Shown in pieces: positions 34,246 to 45,182 of a stretch of 64,000 nt of DNA. Source of the DNA: Streptococcus sanguinis SK355 (lineage in GTDB: Bacteria > Bacillota > Bacilli > Lactobacillales > Streptococcaceae); assembly GCF_000212855.1 (NCBI RefSeq), contig NZ_GL890993.1:214999-278998 (forward strand), given 5' to 3'. Under the pieces are notes generated by a model. The model had not been told where the DNA came from and searched no databases. It saw only the letters and a list, made by a program, of their open reading frames with translations. The position numbers were made by a program, and so were the translations under genes. Position 1 is the first letter of the stretch. Every line of letters starts with the position of its first letter.

Positions 34246-34247
34246 AT

Positions 34248-34330
34248 AAAACGTTTATAAACTAGGCGACGAGGCGAAGATTGTACTAATGGTACATCGA
34301 GGCGAAGTCAACGAAGTATAGAAACGTTTT
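34248..34330. repeat. Long inverted repeat downstream of rpsO
   Basis: AAAACGTTT (34248-34256) and AAACGTTTT (34322-34330) close a structure with internal GGCGAAG and GTAC repeats. It could act as the rpsO transcript end, but lacks a classic T-run at the stem base. Confidence 0.45.
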
Positions 34331-34340
34331 AGACACAAGA

Positions 34341-34610
34341 TTAACGACGAAGTCCAAGAGAGTTAATCAACTCACGGTAACGGTTAACGTCATTCTTACG
34401 AAGGTAAGCCAAAAGGTTACGACGGCGACCGATTTTCTTCATCAAACCACGGTAAGTAGCGTGGTCTTTTTTGTGTTGTTTGATGTGTTCGTTGAGGTGG
34501 TTGATTTCCCAAGTAAGGACAGCAACTTGTACCTCTACTGAACCAGTGTCACCTTCGTGACGTGCATATTGTGCAATGATTTCATTTTTTTTCTCTTTTG
34601 AGATTGCCAT
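34341..34610 (-). CDS. rpsO: 30S ribosomal protein S15
   Basis: 89 residues, the standard S15 length, starting [24 protein letters not shown]. Includes [11 protein letters not shown] and the [15 protein letters not shown]-binding helix. The start at 34610 follows AAAGGAG-type AAAAGGAG; upstream in-frame ATGs would add 20 residues no S15 has. Monocistronic with its own promoter and a leader hairpin. Confidence 0.96.
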   Translation of the reverse strand: MAISKEKKNEIIAQYARHEGDTGSVEVQVAVLTWEINHLNEHIKQHKKDHATYRGLMKKIGRRRNLLAYLRKNDVNRYRELINSLGLRR

Positions 34611-34643
34611 GATATACTCCTTTTCTTTACGCTTCATCCGAGT

Positions 34644-34668
34644 GGCAGGTTTGGCATGGCCTGCAACC
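34644..34668 (-). promoter_or_regulatory. Hairpin in the rpsO leader (possible S15 autoregulatory site)
   Basis: GCAGG pairs with CCTGC (34664-34660 with 34649-34645) with a 10-nt loop, 35 nt before the start codon. S15 represses its own mRNA through leader structures in many bacteria; the class here is not certain. Confidence 0.4.
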
Positions 34669-34700
34669 AAGAAGAAGTTATTTGTCTTTTAGACATTCTT

Positions 34701-34729
34701 ATTCTACCAAGAAGGGCTACCTTTGTCAA
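34701..34729 (-). promoter_or_regulatory. rpsO promoter
   Basis: Consensus TTGACA (34729-34724) and TAGAAT (34706-34701) separated by exactly 17 nt on the minus strand. Confidence 0.8.
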
Positions 34730-34776
34730 ATGATTCTGTTTCAACTCTTTTGTATGAGGAATTCAGGCTCTTTCAT

Positions 34777-35505
34777 TTACAATTCAACCCCAAAAATTTC
34801 TAAAGAAAGTATTTCTGCCTCGGTCAGCCTCCGCCATTCTCCAAGAGATAGTGCGGAATCCAACTGTAGGGGACCCATCCTGAGGCGCTGAAGATCTGTA
34901 ACTTCTTTTCCGCAGGAAGCCACCATGCGCTTGACCTGGTGGAACTTTCCCTCAGCTAGGGTAATTTCTACAAGAGAAGTCTCTTTTGCTTCATCCAGCT
35001 CTACAATCTTGAGCTGAGCTGGCTGGCAGATGAAGTCTTTCAGTTCTATTCCTGCAGCAAATCGCTCTACATCTGCTTGGTTCATCAGTCCTGCCACTTG
35101 AGCTCGGTAAATTTTTTCTACGTGCTTTTTGGGTGACAGCATGGCATGGGCCAGCTTGCCATTATTGGTCAGAAGGAGCAGGCCATGGGTATCAATATCC
35201 AAGCGGCCGACAGGAAAGACTTCTTTCTGACGGGCAGTCTCGTCCAGCAAGTCCAGAACCGTCTTATGACGGTCATCCTCTGTCACCGAAATGACTCCCT
35301 GCGGCTTGTTGAGAAGGTAGTAAACGAATTTTTCATAGATCAGCCTTTGGCCAGAAACAATAATCTCATCTGCTGTCTCATCAATCTGGGTCTTAGGTGA
35401 TTTCTCTGCTCTGCCATTGACCAAAACCAGCCCTTTCTTTAGGAGCTGCTTGACCTGAGCTCGTGAGCCCAGACCATTTTCTGCTAAAAATTTATCCAGA
35501 CGCAT
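34777..35505 (-). CDS. rsuA: 16S rRNA pseudouridine synthase (RsuA family)
   Basis: 242 residues. N-terminal S4-like RNA-binding domain (RLDKFLAENGLGSRAQVKQLL) and a catalytic domain with GRLDIDTHGLLLLTN, where the Asp in GRLD is catalytic, then KFHQVKRM. RsuA modifies U516 of 16S rRNA; a close RluB/E relative is possible. Located 11 nt downstream of an MFS gene on the same strand. Confidence 0.85.
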   Translation of the reverse strand: MRLDKFLAENGLGSRAQVKQLLKKGLVLVNGRAEKSPKTQIDETADEIIVSGQRLIYEKFVYYLLNKPQGVISVTEDDRHKTVLDLLDETARQKEVFPVGRLDIDTHGLLLLTNNGKLAHAMLSPKKHVEKIYRAQVAGLMNQADVERFAAGIELKDFICQPAQLKIVELDEAKETSLVEITLAEGKFHQVKRMVASCGKEVTDLQRLRMGPLQLDSALSLGEWRRLTEAEILSLEIFGVEL

Positions 35506-35516
35506 CGTATAACCTC

Positions 35517-36686
35517 CTAGCTTTTTGGAGCCAATCCGCTCTTTTCTTTGCTAAATCTTAGAACAAAGAGCGAGGTCAGAATCATAGCCAGCCCCAAAAC
35601 GCTGAAGATAAAGGCTGGAGCGTTAGAGAATCTCCCAATGAAACTGAGGACAAATGTAGTGGCAGTTGCTCCGATACTGCAGCCTAAAATCACGATAGAA
35701 GTGGCTTGATTGAGGAGGTGGGCGGAAATGCGCTCGGACAGGGTGTAAAAAATGGTCGTCAGACCGACACTATAGACAAAGCCAGCGCTAATAGTAGCCA
35801 TGCTGAGTGACAAGAGATTAGGTGAGAAGCCAATGATAATCTGAGTCAGGCCAAAAACCAGACCAGAAAGCATCAGCAGTTTATCTCTAAAATGACGGGT
35901 CAAACTAGCAAAGCTGATACCCGCTGCAATCCCAATCAACTGCATCAAGGAAAGAATCATACCTGCAGTCTGGGCCGTCCCCATGCCAGACTTCTCTACA
36001 ATCCCCGGCACGCGCACATTGATGGCAATATAGGTCAGCACAATGACCCCCGCCACAAAGGCAAAAGCTAGACTCAGCTGCCAATCATGACTGCTTAGCT
36101 TAGGAGTCAATTCAGACTGCTCGTGCTGCTTTTCAGAGGCCTTGTCATAAGGGACAAAAAGCAAATAAAGCGCCAAAACCACCAGTCCAAAGGTGTAGAC
36201 CAGAAAAGCGGCCTGCCAGCCGAGAGGAAGAAGCCGACTGACGCCAAAAGTCAAGAGGGCTGTCCCGACTACTTCTGCTGATCCCCTCAGTCCTAAAAGC
36301 CGAACGCGTTCCTGTCCCTTGTAGCGCTCGCTAACAATCGAAATCGCCTTGGCATTGAGCAGACCGATTCCCATTCCAAAGACAAGCCGAGAGGCAAACA
36401 TAAGCCAGTAAGACTGATTAAGAAGAGGAAGAAGCCCGCAAAGTGAAAAAATCAGAAGCCCGCTCACAATCATCTGACGCTCTGTCAGGTATTTTTCAAT
36501 GACCCTATTAAACAGCAACATGAGCATAATCCCAGCCGAAGGCAAAGAAACCAGAAGTTCTACCCAACTTTCTGGAATGCCTTTATAAAAAGCAAACATG
36601 GCCGACTGGGCACTGGAAATCGAAAAAGCCGTAGTCAGAATCAAAGAAAGCGAGAGGATACTCACCTTTTCCATCAATTTTTTCAT
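35517..36686 (-). CDS. MFS transporter
   Basis: 389 residues, 12 membrane helices. The first-loop motif is degenerate (NRVIEKYLTERQM) and GMGIGLLNAKAISI follows in helix 4. Resembles the CynX/YfkF-like group of small MFS carriers; substrate unknown. AAAGGAAAA precedes the ATG. It probably shares a transcript with rsuA. Confidence 0.8.
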   Translation of the reverse strand: MKKLMEKVSILSLSLILTTAFSISSAQSAMFAFYKGIPESWVELLVSLPSAGIMLMLLFNRVIEKYLTERQMIVSGLLIFSLCGLLPLLNQSYWLMFASRLVFGMGIGLLNAKAISIVSERYKGQERVRLLGLRGSAEVVGTALLTFGVSRLLPLGWQAAFLVYTFGLVVLALYLLFVPYDKASEKQHEQSELTPKLSSHDWQLSLAFAFVAGVIVLTYIAINVRVPGIVEKSGMGTAQTAGMILSLMQLIGIAAGISFASLTRHFRDKLLMLSGLVFGLTQIIIGFSPNLLSLSMATISAGFVYSVGLTTIFYTLSERISAHLLNQATSIVILGCSIGATATTFVLSFIGRFSNAPAFIFSVLGLAMILTSLFVLRFSKEKSGLAPKS

Positions 36687-36880
36687 TCTATTTTCCTTTA
36701 AAATTCACACTACCTCTATCATACAGTTTTTTGGGTCAAGACGCAATTTCTTTGCCAGGAATATTATGGGTCGCTGTGGCTCCATTCAAAAAGCAGGCAC
36801 CCCCAGCCAGTCAAAACCGCTCCCGCCTTTATTTCTTGGAGGTTTTATGTTATGATGAAGGATAGAAAAAGGAGAGAATC

Positions 36881-37513
36881 ATGTCTGTGAGTGAAAAAAA
36901 ATCTGTTATTGAACGATTAACCAAACCAGCCCATTTAATTGATATGAAGGACATTATACGCGAAGGCAATCCGACCCTGCGCGCTATCGCTGAGGAAGTC
37001 AGCTTCCCTCTGTCTGATCAGGACATCATTCTGGGTGAGAAGATGATGCAATTTCTCAAGCATTCCCAAGATCCAGTCATGGCAGAAAAAATGGGGCTGC
37101 GCGGTGGTGTTGGTCTAGCTGCTCCCCAGCTGGATATTTCCAAACGGCTCATCGCTGTTTTAGTTCCCAACCCTGAGGACGAAGAGGGCAATCCGCCTAA
37201 GGAAGCTTATAGTTTGCAAACACTGATGTACAATCCTAAGATTGTAGCTCATTCCGTTCAGGATGCAGCCTTAGCTGATGGTGAAGGCTGCCTATCAGTC
37301 GATCGAGAAGTACCGGGCTACGTGGTTCGGCATGCGCGAGTCACCGTGGATTACTTTGATAAGGACGGTCAAAAGCATCGTATCAAGCTCAAGGGCTATA
37401 ACGCCATTGTTGTTCAGCATGAAATCGACCATATCAACGGCATCATGTTCTACGACCGAATCAATGAAAAAGACCCATTTGCAGTCAAAGACGGCATGTT
37501 GGTGATTGAGTAA
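36881..37513 (+). CDS. def: Peptide deformylase
   Basis: 210 residues, type II deformylase with the Gram-positive insertions. The three active-site motifs are GVGLAAPQ (76-83), EGCLS (135-139, metal Cys) and HEIDH (180-184, two metal His and catalytic Glu). Removes the formyl group from nascent proteins. AAAGGAGAG precedes the ATG. Monocistronic with a strong terminator. Confidence 0.96.
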   Translation: MSVSEKKSVIERLTKPAHLIDMKDIIREGNPTLRAIAEEVSFPLSDQDIILGEKMMQFLKHSQDPVMAEKMGLRGGVGLAAPQLDISKRLIAVLVPNPEDEEGNPPKEAYSLQTLMYNPKIVAHSVQDAALADGEGCLSVDREVPGYVVRHARVTVDYFDKDGQKHRIKLKGYNAIVVQHEIDHINGIMFYDRINEKDPFAVKDGMLVIE

Positions 37514-37533
37514 ATAACTTGCATATCATTATC

Positions 37534-37568
37534 AAAAATACCTAGATAGAAACTATCTAGGTATTTTT
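37534..37568 (+). terminator. Terminator after def
   Basis: A perfect 16-bp stem (37534-37549 with 37553-37568, 3-nt loop) and T-run. Confidence 0.92.
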
Positions 37569-37574
37569 TCTATT

Positions 37575-37805
37575 CTAACTATCCCGTCTCCAGAAAATAG
37601 CCAAGAGGATAACTGCTCCTAGCACTGATGGAACAATAGCTGTATCAGCAAGCATTGGTCCCCAATGGCCAAAGAGAAATTGACCAATCAAAGAACCAAA
37701 CCAACCCAAGAGGATTTTTCCGATACAGCCCATGCGCTCCCCGCGGCTGGTAATAGCCCCGGCGATAAGGCCGATGATAAAACCGACAAACATACTACCA
37801 ATCAT
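37575..37805 (-). CDS. GlsB/YeaQ/YmgE-family membrane protein
   Basis: 76 residues with three short Gly-rich helices: FVGFIIGLIAGAI, then ILLGWFGSLIGQFLFG and VLGAVILLAIF. This is the transglycosylase-associated/GlsB stress-response membrane family, of unknown mechanism. Convergent with def. AAGGGG precedes the ATG. Confidence 0.85.
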   Translation of the reverse strand: MIGSMFVGFIIGLIAGAITSRGERMGCIGKILLGWFGSLIGQFLFGHWGPMLADTAIVPSVLGAVILLAIFWRRDS

Positions 37806-37899
37806 ATATTCCCCTTCTTTCTATATTTCTAGCAAGGCTTCTCAAGAAGCAAGTGGAAACTATCATTATGGAATGCGCCATTCAAGTCAGCTTGAAATC

Positions 37900-39141
37900 T
37901 TAGATTGCCCAGTCTCCATTTCTAAAGATTGCTACACGGCTGCCGTCTTCACGGATACCGTCAATATCCATCTGATTTGATCCAATCATAAAATCAACAT
38001 GGACATCCGAGCGGTTGAGACCAGCTGCTTCCAACTCTTCTTCGGATAAATTCTCGCCGCCGACCACACTAGTCGCATAAGCTGCACCGATAGCCAAGTG
38101 GTTAGAGGCATTTTCATCAAATAGGGTATTAAAGAAGGTAATGCCTGACTGAGAAATCGGGCTTGGATCTGGTACCAAGGCACACTCACCCAAAGCACGC
38201 GCACCAGCATTTTCAAAAACAAGATCCTTCATAACCTGGTCGCCCTTTTCAGCAGTAATGTCCACAATCTGTCCATCCTTGAAGGTCACCTTGATGCCTT
38301 CAATGATGTTGCCATTGTAGCTGAGAGGCTTGGTGCTGGTCACATAACCTTCAGCTCGGCGGAAGTCCGGTGCTGTAAAGACTTCTTCTGTCGGCATGTT
38401 AGCAATGAAATACTCGCCTTGAGCGTTAAGACTGCCAGCCGACTCCCAGTGGTGGTTCTTGGGCAAGCCCAGTGTCAGGTCTGTTCCCGGAGCTGTGTAG
38501 TGCAGGGCAGTAAATTGCTCCTCATTTAGAACCTTAGCTTTTGAGCTGAGCTTTTCTTCATGCGCCTGCCAAGCGGCTACTGGATCATTCTCATAGACAC
38601 GGCAGGTTTTGAAAATCTGATCCCAAAGCAAGTCTACCGCTTCCTCATCACTGGCTGCGTTTGGAAAGACCTTCTTAGCCCACTCTGTACCGGCTGCTGC
38701 AGCGACTGTCCAGCTGACTTTATTGGATTGGGTTGCAATCCGCATCGGCTTCATGGCTATCCCCATAGCCTTAGCAGAAGCCGATAATTTCTCGGCATCC
38801 ACGCCATTTAAAGCTCCTGGGTCAGATGAACGAACGCCCAAGCGGCTGGCTTTCTTTTCGAGGAGATAGTTCATCTCAGCCACCTTATAGTCTGGAACAT
38901 TGTCCAAGCGCTCCATCGGTGCATGGAGGAATTTCTCCCGCGTAGTCAAATCATCCGCCCACTGGACGATGACCTCGTGAGCACCCAGAGCATAGGCTTC
39001 CTTGACAATCAAGTGAGCCAGCTCACGCTGCTCCACATCAATATTGAGCGCCACCGTGTGACCCGGCTGCACATTAATACCATTGGCAACCAATAGTTTA
39101 GCGTATTTTTCTAAGTTTTCTTTAAAATTTGGCAGAACCAT
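37900..39141 (-). CDS. pepS: Aminopeptidase PepS (M29 family)
   Basis: 413 residues, typical of PepS/AmpS. The M29 fold is shown by NIDVEQRELAHLIVKEAY, GTDLTLGLP, and EGYVTSTKPLSYNG with a metal-ligand Glu. HVDFMIGS near the C-terminus carries further ligands. Removes N-terminal residues from peptides in the cytosol. AAAAGGAG precedes the ATG. It follows a 50-residue gene by 21 nt. Confidence 0.93.
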   Translation of the reverse strand: MVLPNFKENLEKYAKLLVANGINVQPGHTVALNIDVEQRELAHLIVKEAYALGAHEVIVQWADDLTTREKFLHAPMERLDNVPDYKVAEMNYLLEKKASRLGVRSSDPGALNGVDAEKLSASAKAMGIAMKPMRIATQSNKVSWTVAAAAGTEWAKKVFPNAASDEEAVDLLWDQIFKTCRVYENDPVAAWQAHEEKLSSKAKVLNEEQFTALHYTAPGTDLTLGLPKNHHWESAGSLNAQGEYFIANMPTEEVFTAPDFRRAEGYVTSTKPLSYNGNIIEGIKVTFKDGQIVDITAEKGDQVMKDLVFENAGARALGECALVPDPSPISQSGITFFNTLFDENASNHLAIGAAYATSVVGGENLSEEELEAAGLNRSDVHVDFMIGSNQMDIDGIREDGSRVAIFRNGDWAI

Positions 39142-39162
39142 GCTGCTTCTCCTTTTCTTTTG

Positions 39163-39315
39163 TTATTTCTCTTTAAATAAGGACAGCAGGCTAACCGCTG
39201 CTACCGTACCACAAATCAAAGCGGTCATTTTCAAAATCGTATCTGGATCAAGATCCAGCTGGTAATCAAACACTTTTTGCGCTGGCTTATCTTCGGCATT
39301 TATTCTAAGTTTCAT
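39163..39315 (-). CDS. Small conserved-looking membrane-anchored peptide upstream of pepS
   Basis: 50 residues starting MKLRINAEDKPAQKVF and ending with one hydrophobic segment (MTALICGTVAAVSLLSLF) and Lys-Glu-Lys. AAAGGA stands 8 nt before the ATG and pepS follows 21 nt downstream, so the two are likely co-transcribed. No family recognised. The frame, ribosome-binding site and tail anchor make a real gene more likely than chance. Confidence 0.6.
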   Translation of the reverse strand: MKLRINAEDKPAQKVFDYQLDLDPDTILKMTALICGTVAAVSLLSLFKEK

Positions 39316-39334
39316 GAGAGAGTCCTTTCCTTTG

Positions 39335-40027
39335 TTAACCATCTATTGGTTTATGATGCCAGATGACTTTCATATTCCAACCATCCTGAATTAATTTACA
39401 GCCTGGCAGCAACTTCCCATAAATCTCTTCATATCCTTTTTTAGAAAGGTAGCGATCTGTTGCTAAATGATTGAGCCAAGATTTGGAGGTGCTATGTTTG
39501 AAGATTCTTCTGGCATTTTTCAAGCCGAATCTTTTCCAGTGTCGAGGAAAATCTAAATAGGCACCTACAACATAGGTCCAAGTTGAAGGAGTGGGCTTTT
39601 CTGATACATTGTCCATAACAAACAGGATGCCACCTGGCTTTAGTAATTTCTTACATTTTTCCAAAGCTTCAGGGATGTCCAAATGATGAAATGTCGTTCG
39701 ACTGAAAATAAAATCAAATTGTTTCTCAAAAACAGCGGTTAAAAAATCATCCTGCAGTAATTCTACATTCTGTAAATCTTCTTTTTCTACTTTATCTTTT
39801 GCTATCTGCAGAAAATCCACAGAAAGATCTATTCCTGTCACATGTTGAAAATATGAAGACAGAAAAATGCAGGTATTCCCTCCGCCACAACCAATATCCA
39901 AAGCGGAAACTCTACGGTCAGGCAAATTATCCAGTAGATAATCGGGCTTGCCTTCCAAAAGAGTAGTTACCCAATCATATTCTAAAGCAACCGCATTAAA
40001 TTGTTCCGTAATATTTTCCATAAACAT
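39335..40027 (-). CDS. Class I SAM-dependent methyltransferase
   Basis: 230 residues with the SAM-binding motif ALDIGCGGGNT (about 42-52), the acidic residue in TGIDLS, and the post-motifs FDFIFSRTTFHHL and LKPGGILFVMDN. UbiE/type-11-like; substrate unknown. Starts 5 nt after polC ends on the same strand and is probably its read-through partner. Confidence 0.85.
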   Translation of the reverse strand: MFMENITEQFNAVALEYDWVTTLLEGKPDYLLDNLPDRRVSALDIGCGGGNTCIFLSSYFQHVTGIDLSVDFLQIAKDKVEKEDLQNVELLQDDFLTAVFEKQFDFIFSRTTFHHLDIPEALEKCKKLLKPGGILFVMDNVSEKPTPSTWTYVVGAYLDFPRHWKRFGLKNARRIFKHSTSKSWLNHLATDRYLSKKGYEEIYGKLLPGCKLIQDGWNMKVIWHHKPIDG

Positions 40028-40032
40028 CCTTC

Positions 40033-43000
40033 TTAAAAAAACTCATCAAACAGACTCAACTGGTTATCCTCGGGCATATTTCCTAGAATACCCATGTCGT
40101 CCATTTTTTCGACTAGGGTGCTAGAGAGGCCGCCGCGTTTGCGGAGTTCTGTCTTAGAGAGAAATTCGCCTTCTTCCCGCGCTCTGACCACTTGGCGGGC
40201 AACGTTATCCCCCAGACCGTCCATGGCAGAGAATGGCGGGATAAGGGTGTCCCCTTCGATGAGAAACTCGGTCGCATGACTCTTGTAGAGATCTAGCTTT
40301 CCGAATTTGAAGCCTCGCTCCAGCATTTCATTGACGATTTCCAGAGTCGTATAAAGGTCAATTTCTACATTGGAAGCTTCGTTGTTCTTGCGCTTTTCAG
40401 CGATTTCGCTCATCCGGCGTTTGACGGCATCAAGTCCGCCACTCATGGTCTTAATATCAAATGCCTTGGCCCGAATAGAGAAGTAGGCACAGTAGTAATA
40501 AATCGGATGATGTACCTTGAAGTAGGCCACCCGCAGGGCCATCATAACGTAGGCTGCCGCATGGGCCTTGGGAAACATGTACTTGATCTTTCCACAGGAC
40601 TCGATGTACCACTCTGGCACATTGTTTTCCTTCATGGCTGCGATGTAGCCGTTGCGCTCTTCTTCAGAAATCTTCAGCCAAAGGCCCTTCCGCACGCGCT
40701 CCATGATCGTAAAGGCCATCTTAGGATCCAAGCCCTTGTGCATGAGGTAAACCATGATGTCGTCCCGACAGCCGATAACGGTAGACAGGTCGGCAATCCC
40801 TTGCTTGATCAAGTCCTGAGCATTACCCAGCCAAACATCCGTACCATGAGAGAGACCAGATAGCTGTAAGAGCTCGGCAAATGTCGTCGGATGGGTCTCA
40901 TCAACCATACCCCGTACAAAGTTGGTCCCAAACTCCGGAATTCCCAGCATACCAGTCGGTGTGCCGATTTGCTCCTGAGTCACACCCAAAATGTCTGTAC
41001 CAGAAAAGAGGGCCATGACGCCAGCATCATCCATAGGAATGTCATTGGGATCAATGCCAGACAAGTCCTGAAGCTTCCGAATCATGGTCGGATCATCGTG
41101 TCCCAGAACGTCTAGCTTGAGGACATTTTCATCGATATCATGGAAGTTAAAGTGGGTGGTTTGCCACTCGGCCGTCACATCGTCAGCTGGATATTGGACT
41201 GGTGTAAAGTCATAAACATCCATGTAGTTAGGGATAACAACGATTCCGCCCGGGTGTTGTCCAGTCGTCCGCTTGACTCCGGCAGCTCCCTGCGCCAGAC
41301 GCTCAACTTCCGCGTCTCGGTAGAATTTCCCGTAGTCGCGCTCATAGCCCTTGACAAATCCATAGGCCGTCTTAGCCGCAACGGTACCAACGGTCCCAGC
41401 CCGAAAGGCGTATTCTGAACCAAAGATATCCCGCACGTCCAAATGGGCGCTTGGCTGATCTTCTCCGGAGAAGTTCAAGTCAATATCAGGTACCTTGTCT
41501 CCGTCAAATCCAAGGAAGGTCTCAAAAGGAATATCCTGACCGTTCTTACTCAGCTTGTGGCCGCACTCTGGACAGTCCTTATCCGGCATATCAAAGCCAG
41601 AACCATAGGAGCCGTCCGTGATGAACTCGCTGTATTGGCATTTGCCACAGACATAGTGGGGCGACAGGGGATTAACCTCGGTAATTCCAATCATGGTCGC
41701 GACAAAGCTGGATCCAACAGACCCCCGTGAACCTACAAGATAGCCCCGCTCATTGGAGCGCTGCACCAACATCTGCGAAGCCAGATAAATCACGGCAAAA
41801 CCATTACCCAAGATGGAGGTCAACTCTTTTTCGATCCGCAAGTCCACGATATCTGGCAGCGGATTGCCATAAATCTCAAAGGCTTTTTGATAGGTCAGCT
41901 CAGCAACTGTCTCCTCAGCCTTGTCAATGAAAGGCGTATAGAGGTCGCCCTTGACCACCTCTACCGGCTCAAAGGTCTCCGCCAGCTGATTCGGATTGGT
42001 GATAACCAGCTTCTTAGCCAAATCCTCGCCTAGGAAGGCAAATTCGTCCAACATTTCATTGGTGGTCCGGAAGTGAGCCTTAGGGAGCGGCGCAGGCTGG
42101 GCATTTTCACCGTGACCAATAGTCCGGTTAATCATGGCTCCCTGACCGAGACTCCGTACGATAATCTCACGATAGATTTCTTCTTCCGGCTCGATATAGT
42201 GGACGTTTCCCGTCGCAAGGACAGGCTTGCCCAAGCGATCTCCGACCTCAATCAGATTGCGAATAATGGTCTGCAGTTCTTCCTGGTCCTTGATTTGTTC
42301 CTTGGCAATCAGCGGTTCATAGATAGCCGGCGGCATGACCTCGATAAAGTCATAATACTTGGCTACTTCGACAGCCGCATCTACCCCCTGAGAGACAACA
42401 GCGTCATAAACTTCGCCCTCTGAGCAGGCCGAGCCTAAAATCAAGCCTTCACGATGGGCATCCAGCACAGTCCGTGGAATCCGCGGGACACCTTCAAAAT
42501 ATTTGGTATTGGACAGACTGACTAACTTGAAAATATTCTTTAGTCCCGTCTGATTTTTCACATAAATAGTCGCATGCTTGACCCGAGCTTTCTTGTAGGA
42601 ATTCTCATCGACCAGATCCGTATTCAAATCCTTGAGATTGGTCACACCATGCTTTTCAGCCACATCCTTGATAAAGATAAAGAGGAGGCGGCCCGTCGCT
42701 TCCGCGTCATAGTTGGCCATGTGGTGGTGCTCCAGAGCAATCTGGAAACGCTTGGTCAAAGGCCCCAGACCATGACGCTTGTACTCTGGATAGAGGTTGC
42801 GGGCAAATTCCAGTGTGTCAATGACTGGCTGAGTAATCTTCGGCAAGCCATGACGCTCATAGTTGACATTCATAAAGCCTACGTCAAAGGTAGCATTATG
42901 GGCCACGAGCACACTGTCCTTGCAAAATTCCTGAAACTCTTTCAGCACTTGCTCTAGCGGTTTGGCATTGCGGACATGCTCATCTGTAATCCCGGTTAGA

Positions 43001-44421
43001 TCCGTCGTAAAGACCGAAAGAGGATGCCCAGGATTGATAAACTCATCAAACTCAGCGATGATATTGCCCTTGTGCATCTTGCTGGCAGCGACTTGAATCA
43101 AGTCATTGTAGACCGCTGAAAGCCCTGTTGTTTCCACGTCAAAGACTACATAGGTCGCATCGCTCAGCTCCATATCTACTTCATTGTAGACGATGGGCAC
43201 CCGGTCTTCTACAATATTGGCCTCCATGCCGTAAATCAGCTGAATACCAGCCTTCTTGGCAGCCTTATAGCCATGGGGAAAGCTCTGCACATTGCCATGG
43301 TCGGTAATGGCGACAGCCTTGTGGCCCCACTTGGCGGCCGTTGCCACGATTTCCTCCACCTCAGGTAGGGCATCCATAGTAGACATATTAGTATGAGCGT
43401 GAAACTCAACCCGCTTCTGCCCCTCAGGCATCAAGTCCTTGCGCTCATAGTGGGTGACGGCCTGCACATCCTGCACATTCATGGTCAGGTCGCGGGTGAA
43501 GTTGTTCATCTCCACATTTCCCCGCACGCGCAGCCAGGCGCCCTTCTTAATCATGTCAAACTTCTTGGCTTCTTCTTCGTTTTTCATCCATTTTTGCAAG
43601 GAGAAGCTGGAAGTATAGTCTGTCATCTTGAAATTGAGCAAGACTCGGCCAGTCCGAGTGACCTTCTGCTCCAGGTCAAAGACCATTCCCTCAAAGACCA
43701 GACGGTTTTCCTCAGTCTGAACTTCAATCATAGGGGTAATCTCTGTTTTGTCCAGCTTTGGTTTAGCCACAGCCTTGCGAGCTTGGAAGTCATAGGTCGG
43801 CTTTTCCTCTGGCGGTGGTGCCATCTGCTGCAGGGATTCCATGGCTTTGAGTGCTTCTTCATTGGCCGCCTGAACAATCTTGTCATTCTCCGCCTGGAAA
43901 TTCTCCGCTTGTTGCTGGGTCAGTTCATCGCTGTGCTGAACCTGACAGGTCAGCTGAGGAAAGCCGTACTTGACTAGCTGCTGGCTGAGATTGGGCAGGT
44001 GGTTCTTGCGAAAATGCTCCGTATCAATGGTCGAAGCCCCCTCAATCAGCAGCTTGTCTCCATCCAAATGAACCTGCAATTCCTGATAAAGACTCTTAAA
44101 TCCATGACTGGCACAAGGTCCCTCTTCAAAAGCCTGCTGGTAATAAGCCTGCAAGAGCTCATCCGATAGCTGAGGAGCCTGACAGTGAATTTCAAAAACA
44201 GCTTGATTGCCCGTCTTAGAAAACTCTTGAGCTAGGCGCTTCTGCAATTCCCGAAAAATCTCAATAGGCAGAATATTCGCAAAAGAAAAATGAAACTCCC
44301 AGACCCGACTGACCTTGTGGACCAGAACCTTCTCTATTTCTGCATTCAAAAAGGCCTCTGAATTTCTCATTTCCAGTGGCATATCCAGCTGATTCATTAA
44401 AATTTCAAACTTGTTTGACAT
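40033..44421 (-). CDS. polC: DNA polymerase III PolC
   Basis: 1462 residues, full-length Gram-positive replicative polymerase. N-terminal region and OB fold (about 230-330). PHP domain split around the exonuclease, with [11 protein letters not shown] (about 341). Proofreading exonuclease DVETTGL (about 429) with [12 protein letters not shown]. Polymerase domain with CGKCQYSEF...CPECG zinc cluster, [13 protein letters not shown], and [13 protein letters not shown]-terminal clamp-binding QLSLFDEFF. Confidence 0.97.
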   Translation of the reverse strand: MSNKFEILMNQLDMPLEMRNSEAFLNAEIEKVLVHKVSRVWEFHFSFANILPIEIFRELQKRLAQEFSKTGNQAVFEIHCQAPQLSDELLQAYYQQAFEEGPCASHGFKSLYQELQVHLDGDKLLIEGASTIDTEHFRKNHLPNLSQQLVKYGFPQLTCQVQHSDELTQQQAENFQAENDKIVQAANEEALKAMESLQQMAPPPEEKPTYDFQARKAVAKPKLDKTEITPMIEVQTEENRLVFEGMVFDLEQKVTRTGRVLLNFKMTDYTSSFSLQKWMKNEEEAKKFDMIKKGAWLRVRGNVEMNNFTRDLTMNVQDVQAVTHYERKDLMPEGQKRVEFHAHTNMSTMDALPEVEEIVATAAKWGHKAVAITDHGNVQSFPHGYKAAKKAGIQLIYGMEANIVEDRVPIVYNEVDMELSDATYVVFDVETTGLSAVYNDLIQVAASKMHKGNIIAEFDEFINPGHPLSVFTTDLTGITDEHVRNAKPLEQVLKEFQEFCKDSVLVAHNATFDVGFMNVNYERHGLPKITQPVIDTLEFARNLYPEYKRHGLGPLTKRFQIALEHHHMANYDAEATGRLLFIFIKDVAEKHGVTNLKDLNTDLVDENSYKKARVKHATIYVKNQTGLKNIFKLVSLSNTKYFEGVPRIPRTVLDAHREGLILGSACSEGEVYDAVVSQGVDAAVEVAKYYDFIEVMPPAIYEPLIAKEQIKDQEELQTIIRNLIEVGDRLGKPVLATGNVHYIEPEEEIYREIIVRSLGQGAMINRTIGHGENAQPAPLPKAHFRTTNEMLDEFAFLGEDLAKKLVITNPNQLAETFEPVEVVKGDLYTPFIDKAEETVAELTYQKAFEIYGNPLPDIVDLRIEKELTSILGNGFAVIYLASQMLVQRSNERGYLVGSRGSVGSSFVATMIGITEVNPLSPHYVCGKCQYSEFITDGSYGSGFDMPDKDCPECGHKLSKNGQDIPFETFLGFDGDKVPDIDLNFSGEDQPSAHLDVRDIFGSEYAFRAGTVGTVAAKTAYGFVKGYERDYGKFYRDAEVERLAQGAAGVKRTTGQHPGGIVVIPNYMDVYDFTPVQYPADDVTAEWQTTHFNFHDIDENVLKLDVLGHDDPTMIRKLQDLSGIDPNDIPMDDAGVMALFSGTDILGVTQEQIGTPTGMLGIPEFGTNFVRGMVDETHPTTFAELLQLSGLSHGTDVWLGNAQDLIKQGIADLSTVIGCRDDIMVYLMHKGLDPKMAFTIMERVRKGLWLKISEEERNGYIAAMKENNVPEWYIESCGKIKYMFPKAHAAAYVMMALRVAYFKVHHPIYYYCAYFSIRAKAFDIKTMSGGLDAVKRRMSEIAEKRKNNEASNVEIDLYTTLEIVNEMLERGFKFGKLDLYKSHATEFLIEGDTLIPPFSAMDGLGDNVARQVVRAREEGEFLSKTELRKRGGLSSTLVEKMDDMGILGNMPEDNQLSLFDEFF

Positions 44422-44586
44422 GACATTTCCTCGTACAGTAGTGACCCTATTTTACCATAAATCAACACTTTTTTCGACAGAAAAAGAGTAGGGCAAAGCG
44501 CGACTCCTACACAATTGTCAATGCATTCTCTTGATACTAAGTTATGATATAATAGAACAGAACATTTATCAAAAGGAGTCTTAATT

Positions 44587-45126
44587 GTGAAGAAAATTCT
44601 ATTAGCCAGCGCTTGTCTGCTGACCCTGACTGCCTGCAGTATGCCTAATCAGCATAAGCAAGAAAACAAGCCCAAGCAAAATCAGAGTCAAAACAAAGCC
44701 AAAAAAGAAAAGACTGAAAGAAAGACTTTTTCTTACAATATTCCTAACGGTTACAGTAATAAAATTGTTGTTTATTATCAGAAAAATAAGATTCTAGCCT
44801 TCGATTTTATGGCTGGTAAACCAACACAAGAGGACGAGCAAAACAAGAGTACTGAAGAAATCAACAACATTTATCAAGAAGAATTGAAAACTGGTGATTT
44901 TTATGATAAATTTAGCAAGTTAGACGGAGTCACAGTTGAAGTCAAAGTTTCAGCAGACAGGAAAACTGTTGAACAAATTGCCCACTTTGACCTCAGCAAA
45001 GCAAATAAAAAACAAGTGATGGCTGCTTTAGGAGAAACATCTGAAGACAATCTGTTCAAAAAGCTTAAGGAAAAGCCCGAAGATTTCTTCTCTTATCTGC
45101 TATCTCAAGGATTCACAGAAGAATAA
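44587..45126 (+). CDS. Lipoprotein, possibly DUF1307-like
   Basis: 179 residues. A lipobox LTAC places the mature N-terminal Cys at residue 17. A Lys/Gln/Asn-rich linker to about 45 precedes a globular domain (NGYSNKIVVYYQKNKILAFDF, then KLDGVTVEVKVSADRKTV). The domain resembles DUF1307/YehR lipoproteins in pattern, without certainty. Function unknown. Divergent from polC; AAAAGGAG precedes the start and TATAAT lies upstream. Confidence 0.72.
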   Translation: MKKILLASACLLTLTACSMPNQHKQENKPKQNQSQNKAKKEKTERKTFSYNIPNGYSNKIVVYYQKNKILAFDFMAGKPTQEDEQNKSTEEINNIYQEELKTGDFYDKFSKLDGVTVEVKVSADRKTVEQIAHFDLSKANKKQVMAALGETSEDNLFKKLKEKPEDFFSYLLSQGFTEE

Positions 45127-45178
45127 AAAAGGCTTTCTGAGTGATTTAACTTTACAGTTAATGCTCAGAAGGCTTTTT
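45125..45178. terminator. Terminator between the lipoprotein and PH-domain genes
   Basis: Outer arms AAGGCTTTCTGAG and CTCAGAAGGCTTTTT, with an inner TAAC/GTTA pairing, T-run on both strands. Confidence 0.75.
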
Positions 45179-45182
45179 CTGT

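Larger units (their letters stand above)
33809..34340. other. Intergenic region made of degenerate repeats
   Basis: About 530 bp with no gene. It holds the hydrolase terminator (33822-33855), two copies of a ~122-bp repeat (33881-34002 and 34042-34168), copy B of the dispersed element (34145-34245), and a long inverted repeat (34248-34330) just after rpsO. Confidence 0.65.

Noticed and set aside
43393..43977. 194-codon plus-strand frame
   Set aside because: Antisense to the N-terminal part of polC.
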